Assembly (NCBI GenBank): GCA_035691305.1
Contig: DASSJF010000035.1
Span: 1-64,000, forward strand
Direction: 5' to 3'
From: a bacterium
GTDB taxonomy: Bacteria; Sysuimicrobiota; Sysuimicrobiia; Sysuimicrobiales; Segetimicrobiaceae
DNA: 64,000 nt
A program made the position numbers and the translations under genes. Positions within the stretch are counted from its first letter, which is position 1; each line of letters starts with the position of its first letter. This document shows positions 32,918-40,556 of the stretch, piece after piece. Under the pieces are notes generated by a model, which made no database searches, had not been told where the DNA came from, and saw only the letters and a program-made list of their open reading frames with translations.

Positions 32918-34429
32918 ATGCGCAAGCAGCGTTCGTCCGAATACCGCGGCTTTCGCACCGCGGGCATCCGTCTCGACGAAGACGTTCTACCCGACGTCGA
33001 GGAGCACCGCAGCGACCGCGTGCTCAAGACCCTATACTCGGTGCACGCCTTCGACAAGGCTCATCTCGTGATGCTCGTCGAGGAGGGCCTGATTCCGAAG
33101 GCCGACGCCGCGGCGATGCTCTCCGTCCTCCGCGAGTCCGAGCAGGAAGGAACGGAGAAGGTCCGCCTCCGCGTCGGCGGCGGCAACCACTCCGGCGAGC
33201 AGATGCTGATCCGCCGGCTCGGCGAGGAGGTCGGCGGGCGCATCCACCTCGGGCGGAGTTCCGGCGACCTCGGCGCGATCTCCCGGCGCATTCCCCAGCG
33301 CGACCGCGTGCTCGAGGTGCTCGGGGAGATCAACCGGCTGCGCGAGACGTTCCTCGGGATGGCGGCGGGGCACGTCGAGACGATCATGCCGGGGTACACG
33401 TTCGGGCAGCACGGCCAGCCGATCACGCTGGCCCACTACCTGATCGCTTCGGCCGAGGTGCTGGGACGGGACTTCGAGCGCGGCCTCGCGCTTTACCGGC
33501 GGACGAACCGGAGCCCGGCCGGGGCGGCGATCATGACGGGATCCGACTTTCCGCTAAACCGCCACCGGACGTCCGAACTGCTCGGCTTCGACGAGCCGAT
33601 CCGCAACACGTTCGACGCGATCCAGACCGGCGACGTCTCGCTGGAAGCGTTCTGCGTTCTCGCCGTCCTCAACAACAGCATCGGCCGCTGGGCCGACGAC
33701 CTCGTGCTGTGGAGCACATCGGAGTTCGGCATGGTCGACATCCCCGACCGGTTCTGCGGCACCAGCAGCATCATGATGCAGAAGAAGAACCCGTACGGGC
33801 CGCAGTACGTGAAGGGCATGGCCTCGCTGAGCCTCGGCGCGCTCGTCGTCGGCTTCCACGTCGACAAGGGGCCCACGGGGGTGCCGGCGCTCGAGCGGCA
33901 GTATGCGGGCGAGCTGCTGTGGCGGCTGTTCGACGACACGGTGCGGGACCTCAAATGGTGGCGGCAGCTGATGCCGGAGGTGCGGTGGAATACAAAGCTG
34001 ATGCGCCGCCGGGCCGGCGAGTTCTGGGCGCAGGCCACGGACATCGCCGGGGCGCTGGTCCGCGACAAGAACCTGCCCTGGCGCACCGCGCACCAGATCG
34101 TCGGCATCCTCGTCCGGTACGGATACGAGCGCGGCTTCGGGCCGGACGGCGTCACGCCGGCGCTGCTTGACGAGGCCGCGGTCGAGTACATGGGCGAGCC
34201 CGTGCACCTGAGCAAGGAGAGTCTCCGCCGCGCGCTCGACCCGGAGCACTTCGTCAAGAGCCGGACGCTCTACGGCGGTCCGGCGCCGGAGGAAGCCCGC
34301 GGCCAGATCGAGGAATCGCGCGCCCGGCTCGCGCGTGACGACGCCGAGGTCGCCGCGGCCCAGCGTCATCTCGAAGAGGCGCGCGCCAAACTCGAAGCCG
34401 CGGTGGACGCGGTGCTGGCTTCGGCGTAA
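32918..34429 (+). CDS. Argininosuccinate lyase/EDDS-lyase-like C-N lyase
   Basis: A 503-residue fumarase/aspartase-superfamily enzyme. The signature loop is CGTSSIMMQKKNPYGPQYVK with the catalytic Ser; GGGNHSGEQM and HLGRSSGDLGAISRR are the C1 and C2-type conserved regions, and MTGSDFPLNRHRTSELLGF fits the ASL-like subfamily. It is longer than typical ASL (about 460) because of a charged coiled-coil tail after residue 440 (RLARDDAEVAAAQRHLEEAR). No other arginine genes are nearby, so a catabolic C-N lyase releasing fumarate is more likely than arginine synthesis. The operon ends in a strong terminator 27 nt downstream. Confidence 0.85.
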   Translation: MRKQRSSEYRGFRTAGIRLDEDVLPDVEEHRSDRVLKTLYSVHAFDKAHLVMLVEEGLIPKADAAAMLSVLRESEQEGTEKVRLRVGGGNHSGEQMLIRRLGEEVGGRIHLGRSSGDLGAISRRIPQRDRVLEVLGEINRLRETFLGMAAGHVETIMPGYTFGQHGQPITLAHYLIASAEVLGRDFERGLALYRRTNRSPAGAAIMTGSDFPLNRHRTSELLGFDEPIRNTFDAIQTGDVSLEAFCVLAVLNNSIGRWADDLVLWSTSEFGMVDIPDRFCGTSSIMMQKKNPYGPQYVKGMASLSLGALVVGFHVDKGPTGVPALERQYAGELLWRLFDDTVRDLKWWRQLMPEVRWNTKLMRRRAGEFWAQATDIAGALVRDKNLPWRTAHQIVGILVRYGYERGFGPDGVTPALLDEAAVEYMGEPVHLSKESLRRALDPEHFVKSRTLYGGPAPEEARGQIEESRARLARDDAEVAAAQRHLEEARAKLEAAVDAVLASA

Positions 34430-34455
34430 CCCCGCCGCCAGGAACGCGGCGCCGT

Positions 34456-34487
34456 CCGGGACCCGGGAACCTTCGCCCGGGTCCCGG
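34456..34487 (+). terminator. Rho-independent-like terminator of the tcu/ABC/lyase operon
   Basis: CCGGGACCCGGG / CCCGGGTCCCGG, 12 perfect base pairs with an 8-nt loop, followed by cgctttgatgtctt. It lies 27 nt after the lyase stop codon. Confidence 0.75.
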
Positions 34488-34541
34488 CGCTTTGATGTCT
34501 TGGTCGCAGGAAACGTCGGCGCCGCGGGAGGTTTGATCGAC

Positions 34542-34871
34542 ATGGTGAGACGGATCGCAGCCTTCGCCCTTCTCGTCGCGATCGGAAGCGGGGGGCTCGT
34601 CATGAGCACTCCGGCTCCGGGGCGCGCCGAGGTGGAGGTCAATTTTGTGTTCGCACCCATCGCGCCGCCCGTTGCGCCGGTTGAGGTCATCGGCATCGCG
34701 CCGCGACCGGGCTACATCTGGATCGGCGGGCACTATGTGTGGCGCGGCCGTTGGGTGTGGGTCCCCGGGTACTGGGGCCGGCCCCCGGTCGGGTACGCGG
34801 TGTGGGTGCCGGGCCATTGGGATCGCCGTCCGGGCGGATGGATCTGGGTGGAAGGCCACTGGCGGCGGTAA
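34542..34871 (+). CDS. Secreted WxxGxW-repeat protein
   Basis: A 109-residue exported protein. Signal peptide MVRRIAAFALLVAIGSGGLV with cleavage near GRAEV. The mature part carries tandem YxWxxGxW-type repeats: GYIWIGGHYVWRG, RWVWVPGYWGRPP, YAVWVPGHWDRRP and GWIWVEGHWRR. Such repeats are common in small envelope proteins of proteobacteria and others; the function is unknown. SD gggaggtttg. It lies between two terminators, so it is a single-gene unit. Confidence 0.8.
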   Translation: MVRRIAAFALLVAIGSGGLVMSTPAPGRAEVEVNFVFAPIAPPVAPVEVIGIAPRPGYIWIGGHYVWRGRWVWVPGYWGRPPVGYAVWVPGHWDRRPGGWIWVEGHWRR

Positions 34872-34898
34872 GCGGCGACACAGAAACGCCGCCAATCG

Positions 34899-34930
34899 AA
34901 GAAGGCGAGGCGGTGCCGCCTCGCCTTCTT
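34899..34930 (+). terminator. Strong terminator after the WxxGxW-repeat gene
   Basis: AAGAAGGCGAGGCGG / CCGCCTCGCCTTCTT, 15 complementary bases each side around a TG centre, with a T-rich right end (TTCTTATC). The A-rich left end makes it potentially bidirectional. Confidence 0.85.
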
Positions 34931-35051
34931 ATCGAGTCCGGCGCCTGGGGGAATCACTGGGGCCGGGTCGAACCGACTCTCCGATAGCCCTCGCTCAACC
35001 CTGCTCCAATCATAAGGCGACCGGCGCCGATCGGCCGGCAGAGGTGTCCGC

Positions 35052-35876
35052 GTGAAACTGCGCGACGAATGGATCACCTTCGATTCCGGCGGCAGCGGTG
35101 TGCGCGCGTATCAGGCGTGGCCCGATCACGGGAGCGAGTTCCTTCCCGCCATCATCGTGATCATGGAGATCTGGGGCGTCGAGGACCATATCGAAGATCT
35201 CGTCCGCCGCTTCGCGACCGCGGGCTACCTCGCGTGCGCGCCGGAGCTGTACTCGCAGAGCGGCACCATCCCGGAGGCGCTCTCCCAAGAGCGCATCCAG
35301 GCGGTGAAGGCGTTTCTGGACACGGTGCCGCCGTCGGTCTGGCAGAATCCCGCCGAGCGCGACGCCGCCGTCGCCGGGCTGCCGGAGAAGCAGGGCGGGC
35401 CGCTCCGGGCGACGATGGGCCTGCTGTTCAACCCGAACCGGCCCATGGACCGCTACGTCGGCCACCTGCGCGCGGCGGTCCGCCACGTGCAGGCGCACCC
35501 GCGCGCGCGCGGCATGAAAGTCGGAGCGACAGGCTACTGCATGGGCGGCGCGCTCTCGGGCCGCCTCGCCTGCGCGGAGCCGCATCTGGCCGCCGCGGCG
35601 ATCTACTACGGCGCCGCGCCGCCCGCCGAGCAGATTGGGAACATCCGCTGCCCGGTCATCGGCTTCTACGGCGGCGACGACCCGAGGATCACGGAGGGCG
35701 TCCCGGCGTTTGCGGAGGTCATGAGGGCGGCCGGCAAACCGTTCGAGCACCACGTCTACCTGGGCGCGCCGCACGCGTTTTTCAACGACACGCGCCGCTC
35801 GTTCCGGCTCGGCGCCTCCCGCGACGCGTGGGCCCGTACGCTGGCCTTCTTCGCGCACCACCTGGCGGCGGCGTGA
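35052..35876 (+). CDS. Dienelactone hydrolase family protein
   Basis: A 274-residue DLH-family enzyme. The triad is visible: Cys in GATGYCMGGALSG, Asp in GFYGGDDPRI, His in LGAPHAFFND. The DLH-specific Glu is in VIMEIWGVEDHI. It hydrolyses dienelactones or related esters in aromatic catabolism, or acts as a general carboxyl hydrolase. GTG start. Its stop overlaps the DsbA-like gene (TGATG), so the two are translationally coupled. Confidence 0.88.
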   Translation: MKLRDEWITFDSGGSGVRAYQAWPDHGSEFLPAIIVIMEIWGVEDHIEDLVRRFATAGYLACAPELYSQSGTIPEALSQERIQAVKAFLDTVPPSVWQNPAERDAAVAGLPEKQGGPLRATMGLLFNPNRPMDRYVGHLRAAVRHVQAHPRARGMKVGATGYCMGGALSGRLACAEPHLAAAAIYYGAAPPAEQIGNIRCPVIGFYGGDDPRITEGVPAFAEVMRAAGKPFEHHVYLGAPHAFFNDTRRSFRLGASRDAWARTLAFFAHHLAAA

Positions 35877-36535
35877 TGGTGCGCGTCGACGTCGTCTCCG
35901 ACGTGGTATGCCCGTGGTGTTTCGTCGGCAAGCGGCGCCTCGAGCAGGCGCTCGGGGCGCTGCGCGCCGCGCGTCCCGGCCGCGACCTCGGCGTCCGGGT
36001 GACCTTCAAGCCGTTCGAGCTCAATCCCGGGCTGCCGCGCGAGGGAATCGACCGCGCCGCCTACCGCCGGGCGAAGTTCGGCAGCGCGGAGCGGATCCAG
36101 CTCATGGACGCGCGGCTCGCCGCCGTGGGGGACAGCGCCGGCATCCACTTCGCGTTCGACAAGATCCGGCGCACGCCCAACACGTTCGACGCCCACCGGC
36201 TCCTGTGGCTCGCGGAGTCTCTCGGCCGGCAGGATGCGCTCGCCGAGGCCCTGTTCCGCGCGTACTTCCTCGAGGGCCTCGACGTGGGCGATCACGGCGT
36301 GCTCGCCGATCTGGCCGCGGCGTCCGGTGTCCCGCGCGCGCGGGCGGCGGCGCTGCTCGCCGGCCGCGACGGCGAAGCCGAGGTCCGCACGGAGGAAGAC
36401 CGCGCCTACCGGTCCGGCATCCAGGGCGTGCCGCATTTCTCCATCGACGGCGTGCACGAGATCTCGGGCGCGCAGGACTCCGCGCTCATCGCGGCGGCGA
36501 TCGAAGACCGGCTCGGCTTGGCCGCCGAGGCGTAA
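35876..36535 (+). CDS. FrnE-type DsbA family oxidoreductase
   Basis: A 219-residue thioredoxin-fold protein with active site CPWC (SDVVCPWCFVGKRRLE) near residue 12, a helical insertion (RRAKFGSAERIQ, TPNTFDAHRLLWLAESLG) and cis-Pro loop GIQGVPHFSIDG. It has no signal peptide, so it is cytosolic like FrnE proteins linked to oxidative stress. The active-site codons are TGC, not TGA, unlike the Sec candidates. It is coupled to the DLH gene by TGATG and followed at once by chrA. Confidence 0.88.
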   Translation: MVRVDVVSDVVCPWCFVGKRRLEQALGALRAARPGRDLGVRVTFKPFELNPGLPREGIDRAAYRRAKFGSAERIQLMDARLAAVGDSAGIHFAFDKIRRTPNTFDAHRLLWLAESLGRQDALAEALFRAYFLEGLDVGDHGVLADLAAASGVPRARAAALLAGRDGEAEVRTEEDRAYRSGIQGVPHFSIDGVHEISGAQDSALIAAAIEDRLGLAAEA

Positions 36536-36537
36536 CG

Positions 36538-37083
36538 CTGGCGCACGTCCGGCCGTCGCTCGCCGAGATCTTCTGGGCGTTCCTGCTCGTGGGCTGCACC
36601 GCCTTCGGCGGCGCGCTGTACTGGGCGCAGCGGATGCTCGTCCGGCGGCGGCGCTGGCTCAGCCCCGAGGAGTTCGCCGACCTGCTCGCGCTGTGCCAAT
36701 TTCTCCCCGGCCCAAACATCGTCAATCTCGCGACGGTGCTCGGCGAGGGCTACCGCGGCATCGCGGGCGCCGCGGCGGCGCTCGCCGGCCTGCTCGTCCT
36801 TCCGATGCTCATCGTCACCGCGATCGCGGCGCTCTACGCGCGGTTCGGAGGCCTCGCGCTCGTGCACGGGATCTTTTCCGGCGTCGCGGCGTCGGCGGCC
36901 GGGCTGGCGCTCGCGCTGGCCGGCCACGTCGCGCGGCCCGTGGTCTCCCGGCGTCCGGGGATCTCGCTGCCGATCATCGCCGCGGCGTTTGCCGCCGCCG
37001 GCCTGCTGCGCTGGCCGGTCGTCTGGACGCTGTTCGCGCTCGCGCCGGTCAGCATCATTCTCGCGTGGCGGCGGATGGCATGA
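36538..37083 (+). CDS. chrA: Chromate transporter ChrA, N-terminal-type half
   Basis: A 181-residue CHR-domain membrane protein starting at CTG 36538 (AHVRPSLAEIFWAFLLVGCT), since no ATG/GTG/TTG lies in frame nearby; gagg is 8-9 nt upstream. Diagnostic CHR motifs: FGGALYWAQRM, FLPGPNIVNLATVLG. Five to six helices. Together with the next gene it forms the split, heterodimeric short-chain ChrA, exporting chromate or a related oxyanion. ATGA overlap with the second half. Confidence 0.88.
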   Translation: MAHVRPSLAEIFWAFLLVGCTAFGGALYWAQRMLVRRRRWLSPEEFADLLALCQFLPGPNIVNLATVLGEGYRGIAGAAAALAGLLVLPMLIVTAIAALYARFGGLALVHGIFSGVAASAAGLALALAGHVARPVVSRRPGISLPIIAAAFAAAGLLRWPVVWTLFALAPVSIILAWRRMA

Positions 37084-37610
37084 CGGCGGCCGGGACGCTC
37101 GCCGCGCTCGCCCGCGTGTTCGCCGGCGTCTCGCTGCTCGGGTTCGGCGGCATCAACTCCGTGCTGCCGGAAGTCCACCGCGAGGCGGTCGACGTCGCGC
37201 GCTGGATCACCGACCGGCAGTTCGCGGATCTCTACGCGCTCAGCCAGGCGGAGCCGGGACCCAACTCGTTTATCGCAACGCTGATCGGGTTCCAGGCGGC
37301 CGGCGCGGCCGGGGCCGCCGTCTCGACCGCGGCGATCTGCCTGCCGCCGGCGGTGCTCGCGTATCTGGTGGCGCGCGTGTGGGGCCGGATCCGCGGCTCC
37401 GCCTGGCAGCTCGCGATCCAATCCGGCCTGACGCCGGTGATGGTCGGGTTGATCCTGGCGAGCGCCTACATCCTGATCCGCGCGGCGGACCGCAGCGCCG
37501 CGGCGTTCGCGGTGACCGCCGCGACCGTGTGGCTCGCGTACGCGACGAACATCAATCCGCTCTGGGCGTTTGCGGCGGCCGGGCTCCTCGGCGCGGCCGG
37601 GGTGATCTAG
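37080..37610 (+). CDS. chrA: Chromate transporter ChrA, C-terminal-type half
   Basis: A 176-residue CHR-domain protein: GVSLLGFGGINSVLPEVHRE is the conserved first motif and ALSQAEPGPNSFIATLIGFQ the second, then four hydrophobic helices to AFAAAGLLGAAGVI. Both halves carry a full CHR motif set, so this is a natural gene pair rather than a frameshifted gene. It ends 59 nt from the convergent ThiO-like gene. Confidence 0.88.
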   Translation: MTAAGTLAALARVFAGVSLLGFGGINSVLPEVHREAVDVARWITDRQFADLYALSQAEPGPNSFIATLIGFQAAGAAGAAVSTAAICLPPAVLAYLVARVWGRIRGSAWQLAIQSGLTPVMVGLILASAYILIRAADRSAAAFAVTAATVWLAYATNINPLWAFAAAGLLGAAGVI

Positions 37611-37669
37611 GCGCCTCAGCCGCCGACACCTCGACGTCGGTTCCCGCGTCGTCCCGGACGAAGTCCCCC

Positions 37670-38812
37670 TTAGATCGCCGCGGTCCCCGGTGTCAGCGCG
37701 CCGGCCCGGTCGAGCAGACCGAGCGCGGCTAGGCCCTCATCGAATCCGCCGCGGAGAATGATTTCGGCCACCGCCTCGCCGGTGAGCGGCCCGAGCAGAA
37801 TACCGTTTCGGTAGTGGGCGGTCGCGGCGATGAGGCCGCGGGACTCCGGAACAGGCCCGACGATCGGCACGAACGCCGGCGAGGCGGGCCGCAGGCCGGC
37901 GCGGGTTTCGAGCAGCGCGAGGGACGCGGCGCCGGGCACGAGGCGGTCCGCGCCCCTGATGCGCCCGGCGATCTCGCCGAGCGTCGGCCGCGTGTCGAAC
38001 CCCGCGTCCTCCAGCGTGGCGCCGATGTAGACCTGCCCGCCGCGGCGCGGCACGAGCGAGGCGGCGGTGCCGTAGACCACGTGGCGCACGAACCCGGCCG
38101 GCGCCGCCGCGAGGAGCGACTGTCCTTTGACCGGGCGCACCAGCACCGGGCGCGGCAGCGCGCTCGAGAGCGGCCCCGACCACGCGCCGGCCGCGAGCAC
38201 GACGTATCCGGCCGCGAGCGTGCCTTCGGGGGTGCGCACGCCTGTGACCTCGTCCCCGCGACGCTCGAAGCCGAGGACGGCGGTGTTCTCCCGGACGTCG
38301 GCGCCGCGAAGGGCGGCCGCGCGCCCCAACGCCGCGGCCATCAGATCGCCGCGCACCTGTCCCGCGGACGGAAGCCACAGCGCCCCGGCGAGGTCCGGCG
38401 CCAGGCCGGGTTCCAGCCGGCGCGCTTCGCCGATCTCGAGCCACGCGGCGTCGACGCCGGCGGCGCGCATCCACTCGCTCTTGGCGCGCAACTCATCGCG
38501 CTCCGCCGGTCCGTCGGCGACCCGCAGCGCTCCGCCCACACTGAACTCCACGTCCGTGCCCGTTTCTGCGCGGAGCCGCACCGCCACGCCGGCGTAGGCG
38601 GTCGAGGCCGCGAGGCAGAGATCGAACCACGCGTCGCGGGTCGCCGTCCGCAGCGACGGCCACACCATCCCCGCCGCGGCCCGCGGCGCTCCCTCGCCGA
38701 TGCGGCCGCGCTCGAGCACCGTGACGGCCGCCCCGCGGCGCGCGAGGGTCTCCGCGACGGAGCAGCCGATCATGCCTCCGCCGATCACGACGACGTCCGG
38801 CGACCGCGGCAT
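37670..38812 (-). CDS. ThiO/glycine oxidase-like FAD oxidoreductase
   Basis: A 380-residue DAO-superfamily enzyme: VVVIGGGMIGCSVAETLARR binds FAD, RAAAGMVWPSL is the second motif, GALWLPSAGQVRGDLMAAAL is the substrate-side loop, and the C-terminal ATAHYRNGILLGPLTGEAVA is typical of ThiO/glycine oxidase. It would oxidise glycine or another small amine/amino acid. No thiazole genes are adjacent, so a thiamine role is not shown. ATG 38812, weak SD; divergent from the acyl-CoA dehydrogenase gene, 49 nt apart. Confidence 0.82.
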   Translation of the reverse strand: MPRSPDVVVIGGGMIGCSVAETLARRGAAVTVLERGRIGEGAPRAAAGMVWPSLRTATRDAWFDLCLAASTAYAGVAVRLRAETGTDVEFSVGGALRVADGPAERDELRAKSEWMRAAGVDAAWLEIGEARRLEPGLAPDLAGALWLPSAGQVRGDLMAAALGRAAALRGADVRENTAVLGFERRGDEVTGVRTPEGTLAAGYVVLAAGAWSGPLSSALPRPVLVRPVKGQSLLAAAPAGFVRHVVYGTAASLVPRRGGQVYIGATLEDAGFDTRPTLGEIAGRIRGADRLVPGAASLALLETRAGLRPASPAFVPIVGPVPESRGLIAATAHYRNGILLGPLTGEAVAEIILRGGFDEGLAALGLLDRAGALTPGTAAI

Positions 38813-38861
38813 GGAGTCACATCTTACAGGACAATGCCGCGCTTCCTCCGTAGTGGCCGGT

Positions 38862-40028
38862 ATGCACTTCGAACTCACCGTCGACCAGCGGCAGATCGTC
38901 GACGCGGTTCGCGCGCTCTGCCGGCAGTATCCTGACGCCTACTGGCGCGAGCTGGACCGTACCGGCGGCTATCCCGACGCCTTCGTCAAGGCGTTGACGC
39001 AGGGCGGCTGGCTGGCGGCGCTGATCCCGGAAGCCTACGGCGGCACCGGCCTCGGCATTACCGAAGCGTCCCTCGTCCTGGAAGAGGTCAACCGGTCCGG
39101 CGGCAACTCCGGCGCCTGCCACGCGCAGATGTACATCATGGGGACGCTCCTGCGGCACGGCGGCGAAGCCCAGAAGCAACGCTGGCTGCCGCGGATCGCG
39201 TCGGGGGAACTGCGCCTGCAGGCGTTTGGGGTGACGGAGCCCGCGGCTGGTTCCGAGACGACGAAGATTCAGACGACGGCGGTGCGCCGCGGCGACCGCT
39301 ACGTCGTGAACGGGCAGAAAGTGTTCATCTCGCGCACCGAGCATTCGGATCTCATGCTGCTGCTCGCGCGAACGACGCCCTACGAGGAGCTGACCGATAA
39401 GACCCGGGGACTGTCCGTCTTCGTCGTCGATCTCAAGGAGGCGGTCGAGCGGGGGACGGTCCAGGTCAAGCCGATCCGCCTCATGATCAACCATCATTCG
39501 ACCGAGCTCTTCATCAACGACCTCGAGGTGCCGGCGGAGAACCTGATCGGCGAAGAGGGGCTCGGTTTCCGCTACATCATCGACGGCTGGAACGCCGAAC
39601 GCATCCTGATCGCCGCGGAGTCGATCGGCGACGGCCGGTGGTTCGTCGACCGCGCGGCGAAGTACGCGAAGGAGCGCGTCGTATTCGGCCGGCCGCTCGG
39701 CGCCAACCAAGGTGTGCAGTTTCCGCTCGCGCTCGCGCATGCCCACATCGAGGCGGCGAGCCTGGTGCGGTTCCAGGCGGCGTGGCTGTTCGACCACGGG
39801 CGGCGGTGCGGGGCCGAGGCGAACACGGCGAAACTGCTCGCCGCGAACGCGGCGTGGGAGGCGGCGAACGCGTGCCTGGACACGCACGGGGGGTTCGGGT
39901 TCGCCGCCGACTACGACATCGAGCGGAAGTTCCGGGAGACCCGCCTCTACACCACGGCGCCCGTCGCGAACAACCTTGTGCTCGCCTATCTCGGGCAGCA
40001 CGTGCTCGGGCTGCCGAAGTCGTACTGA
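38862..40028 (+). CDS. Acyl-CoA dehydrogenase
   Basis: A 388-residue ACAD. Typical segments: LIPEAYGGTGLGITEASLVL, FGVTEPAAGSETTKIQTTA, NGQKVFISRTEHSDL, FGRPLGANQGVQFPLA, and THGGFGFAADYDIERKFRET. The usual catalytic Glu position in medium-chain enzymes (the YEGT motif) is replaced by Y363-T-T-A. A Glu at 246 (WNAERILIA) aligns with the base of isovaleryl-CoA/long-chain type enzymes, suggesting a branched or unusual acyl-CoA substrate. It is followed by maoC-like and caiB-like genes in the same operon. Confidence 0.9.
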   Translation: MHFELTVDQRQIVDAVRALCRQYPDAYWRELDRTGGYPDAFVKALTQGGWLAALIPEAYGGTGLGITEASLVLEEVNRSGGNSGACHAQMYIMGTLLRHGGEAQKQRWLPRIASGELRLQAFGVTEPAAGSETTKIQTTAVRRGDRYVVNGQKVFISRTEHSDLMLLLARTTPYEELTDKTRGLSVFVVDLKEAVERGTVQVKPIRLMINHHSTELFINDLEVPAENLIGEEGLGFRYIIDGWNAERILIAAESIGDGRWFVDRAAKYAKERVVFGRPLGANQGVQFPLALAHAHIEAASLVRFQAAWLFDHGRRCGAEANTAKLLAANAAWEAANACLDTHGGFGFAADYDIERKFRETRLYTTAPVANNLVLAYLGQHVLGLPKSY

Positions 40029-40052
40029 GCGCGATACACCACGGGGGCTCTG

Positions 40053-40556
40053 ATGACCCGCACCACCGGCGAAGGGCGTTTCTTCGAAGACTTCGAGCCG
40101 GGCCAGATCTTCGAACACCCGTACGGGCGCACGATCACGGACACCGACAACGTATGGTTCACCAACCTGACGATGAACACGAACCCGGTGCACTTCGACT
40201 ACCACTACGCGTCGAAGACCGAGTTCGGGAAGCCGCTCGTCAACAGCGCCTTCACGCTGGCGCTCGTGACCGGCCAGTCCGTCATCGACCTCAGCGAGAA
40301 CGCCTTCGCAAACCTCGGTTGGGACAAGGTGACGTTGCCCGCGCCGGTGTTCGTCGGCGACACGCTGTACGCGGAGACCGAGGTGCTCGAGAAGCGCGAG
40401 TCGCGCTCGCGGCCGAACGTCGGCATCCTGAAATTCAAGACGCGCGGCTACAAGCAGGACGGGACGGTGGTGATCGAGTTTGAACGCACGATCCTGATCT
40501 ACAAGCGCGGGAAGTCGCCTCGGCGCGAGCGGCCCCGCCCCAAGACGGCCACGTGA
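40053..40556 (+). CDS. MaoC-family hot-dog dehydratase
   Basis: A 167-residue hot-dog protein: FFEDFEPGQIFEHPYGRTIT, then NTNPVHFDYHYASKTEFGKP carrying the hydratase-2-like N-x-H/D region, and PAPVFVGDTLYAETEVLEKR. Such single-domain MaoC proteins hydrate enoyl-CoA or mesaconyl-CoA. Position 24 nt after the acyl-CoA dehydrogenase and GTGA-overlapping the CoA transferase points to a dehydrogenation-hydration sequence on a CoA ester. Confidence 0.88.
   Translation: MTRTTGEGRFFEDFEPGQIFEHPYGRTITDTDNVWFTNLTMNTNPVHFDYHYASKTEFGKPLVNSAFTLALVTGQSVIDLSENAFANLGWDKVTLPAPVFVGDTLYAETEVLEKRESRSRPNVGILKFKTRGYKQDGTVVIEFERTILIYKRGKSPRRERPRPKTAT

Noticed and set aside
35876-36535. A third selenoprotein in the DsbA-like gene
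   Set aside because: Its CPWC cysteines are encoded by TGC/TGT and no TGA interrupts the frame.
36538-37610. A single frameshifted chrA gene
   Set aside because: Each half has its own full CHR motif set and they overlap by ATGA; split short-chain ChrA pairs are a known natural arrangement.
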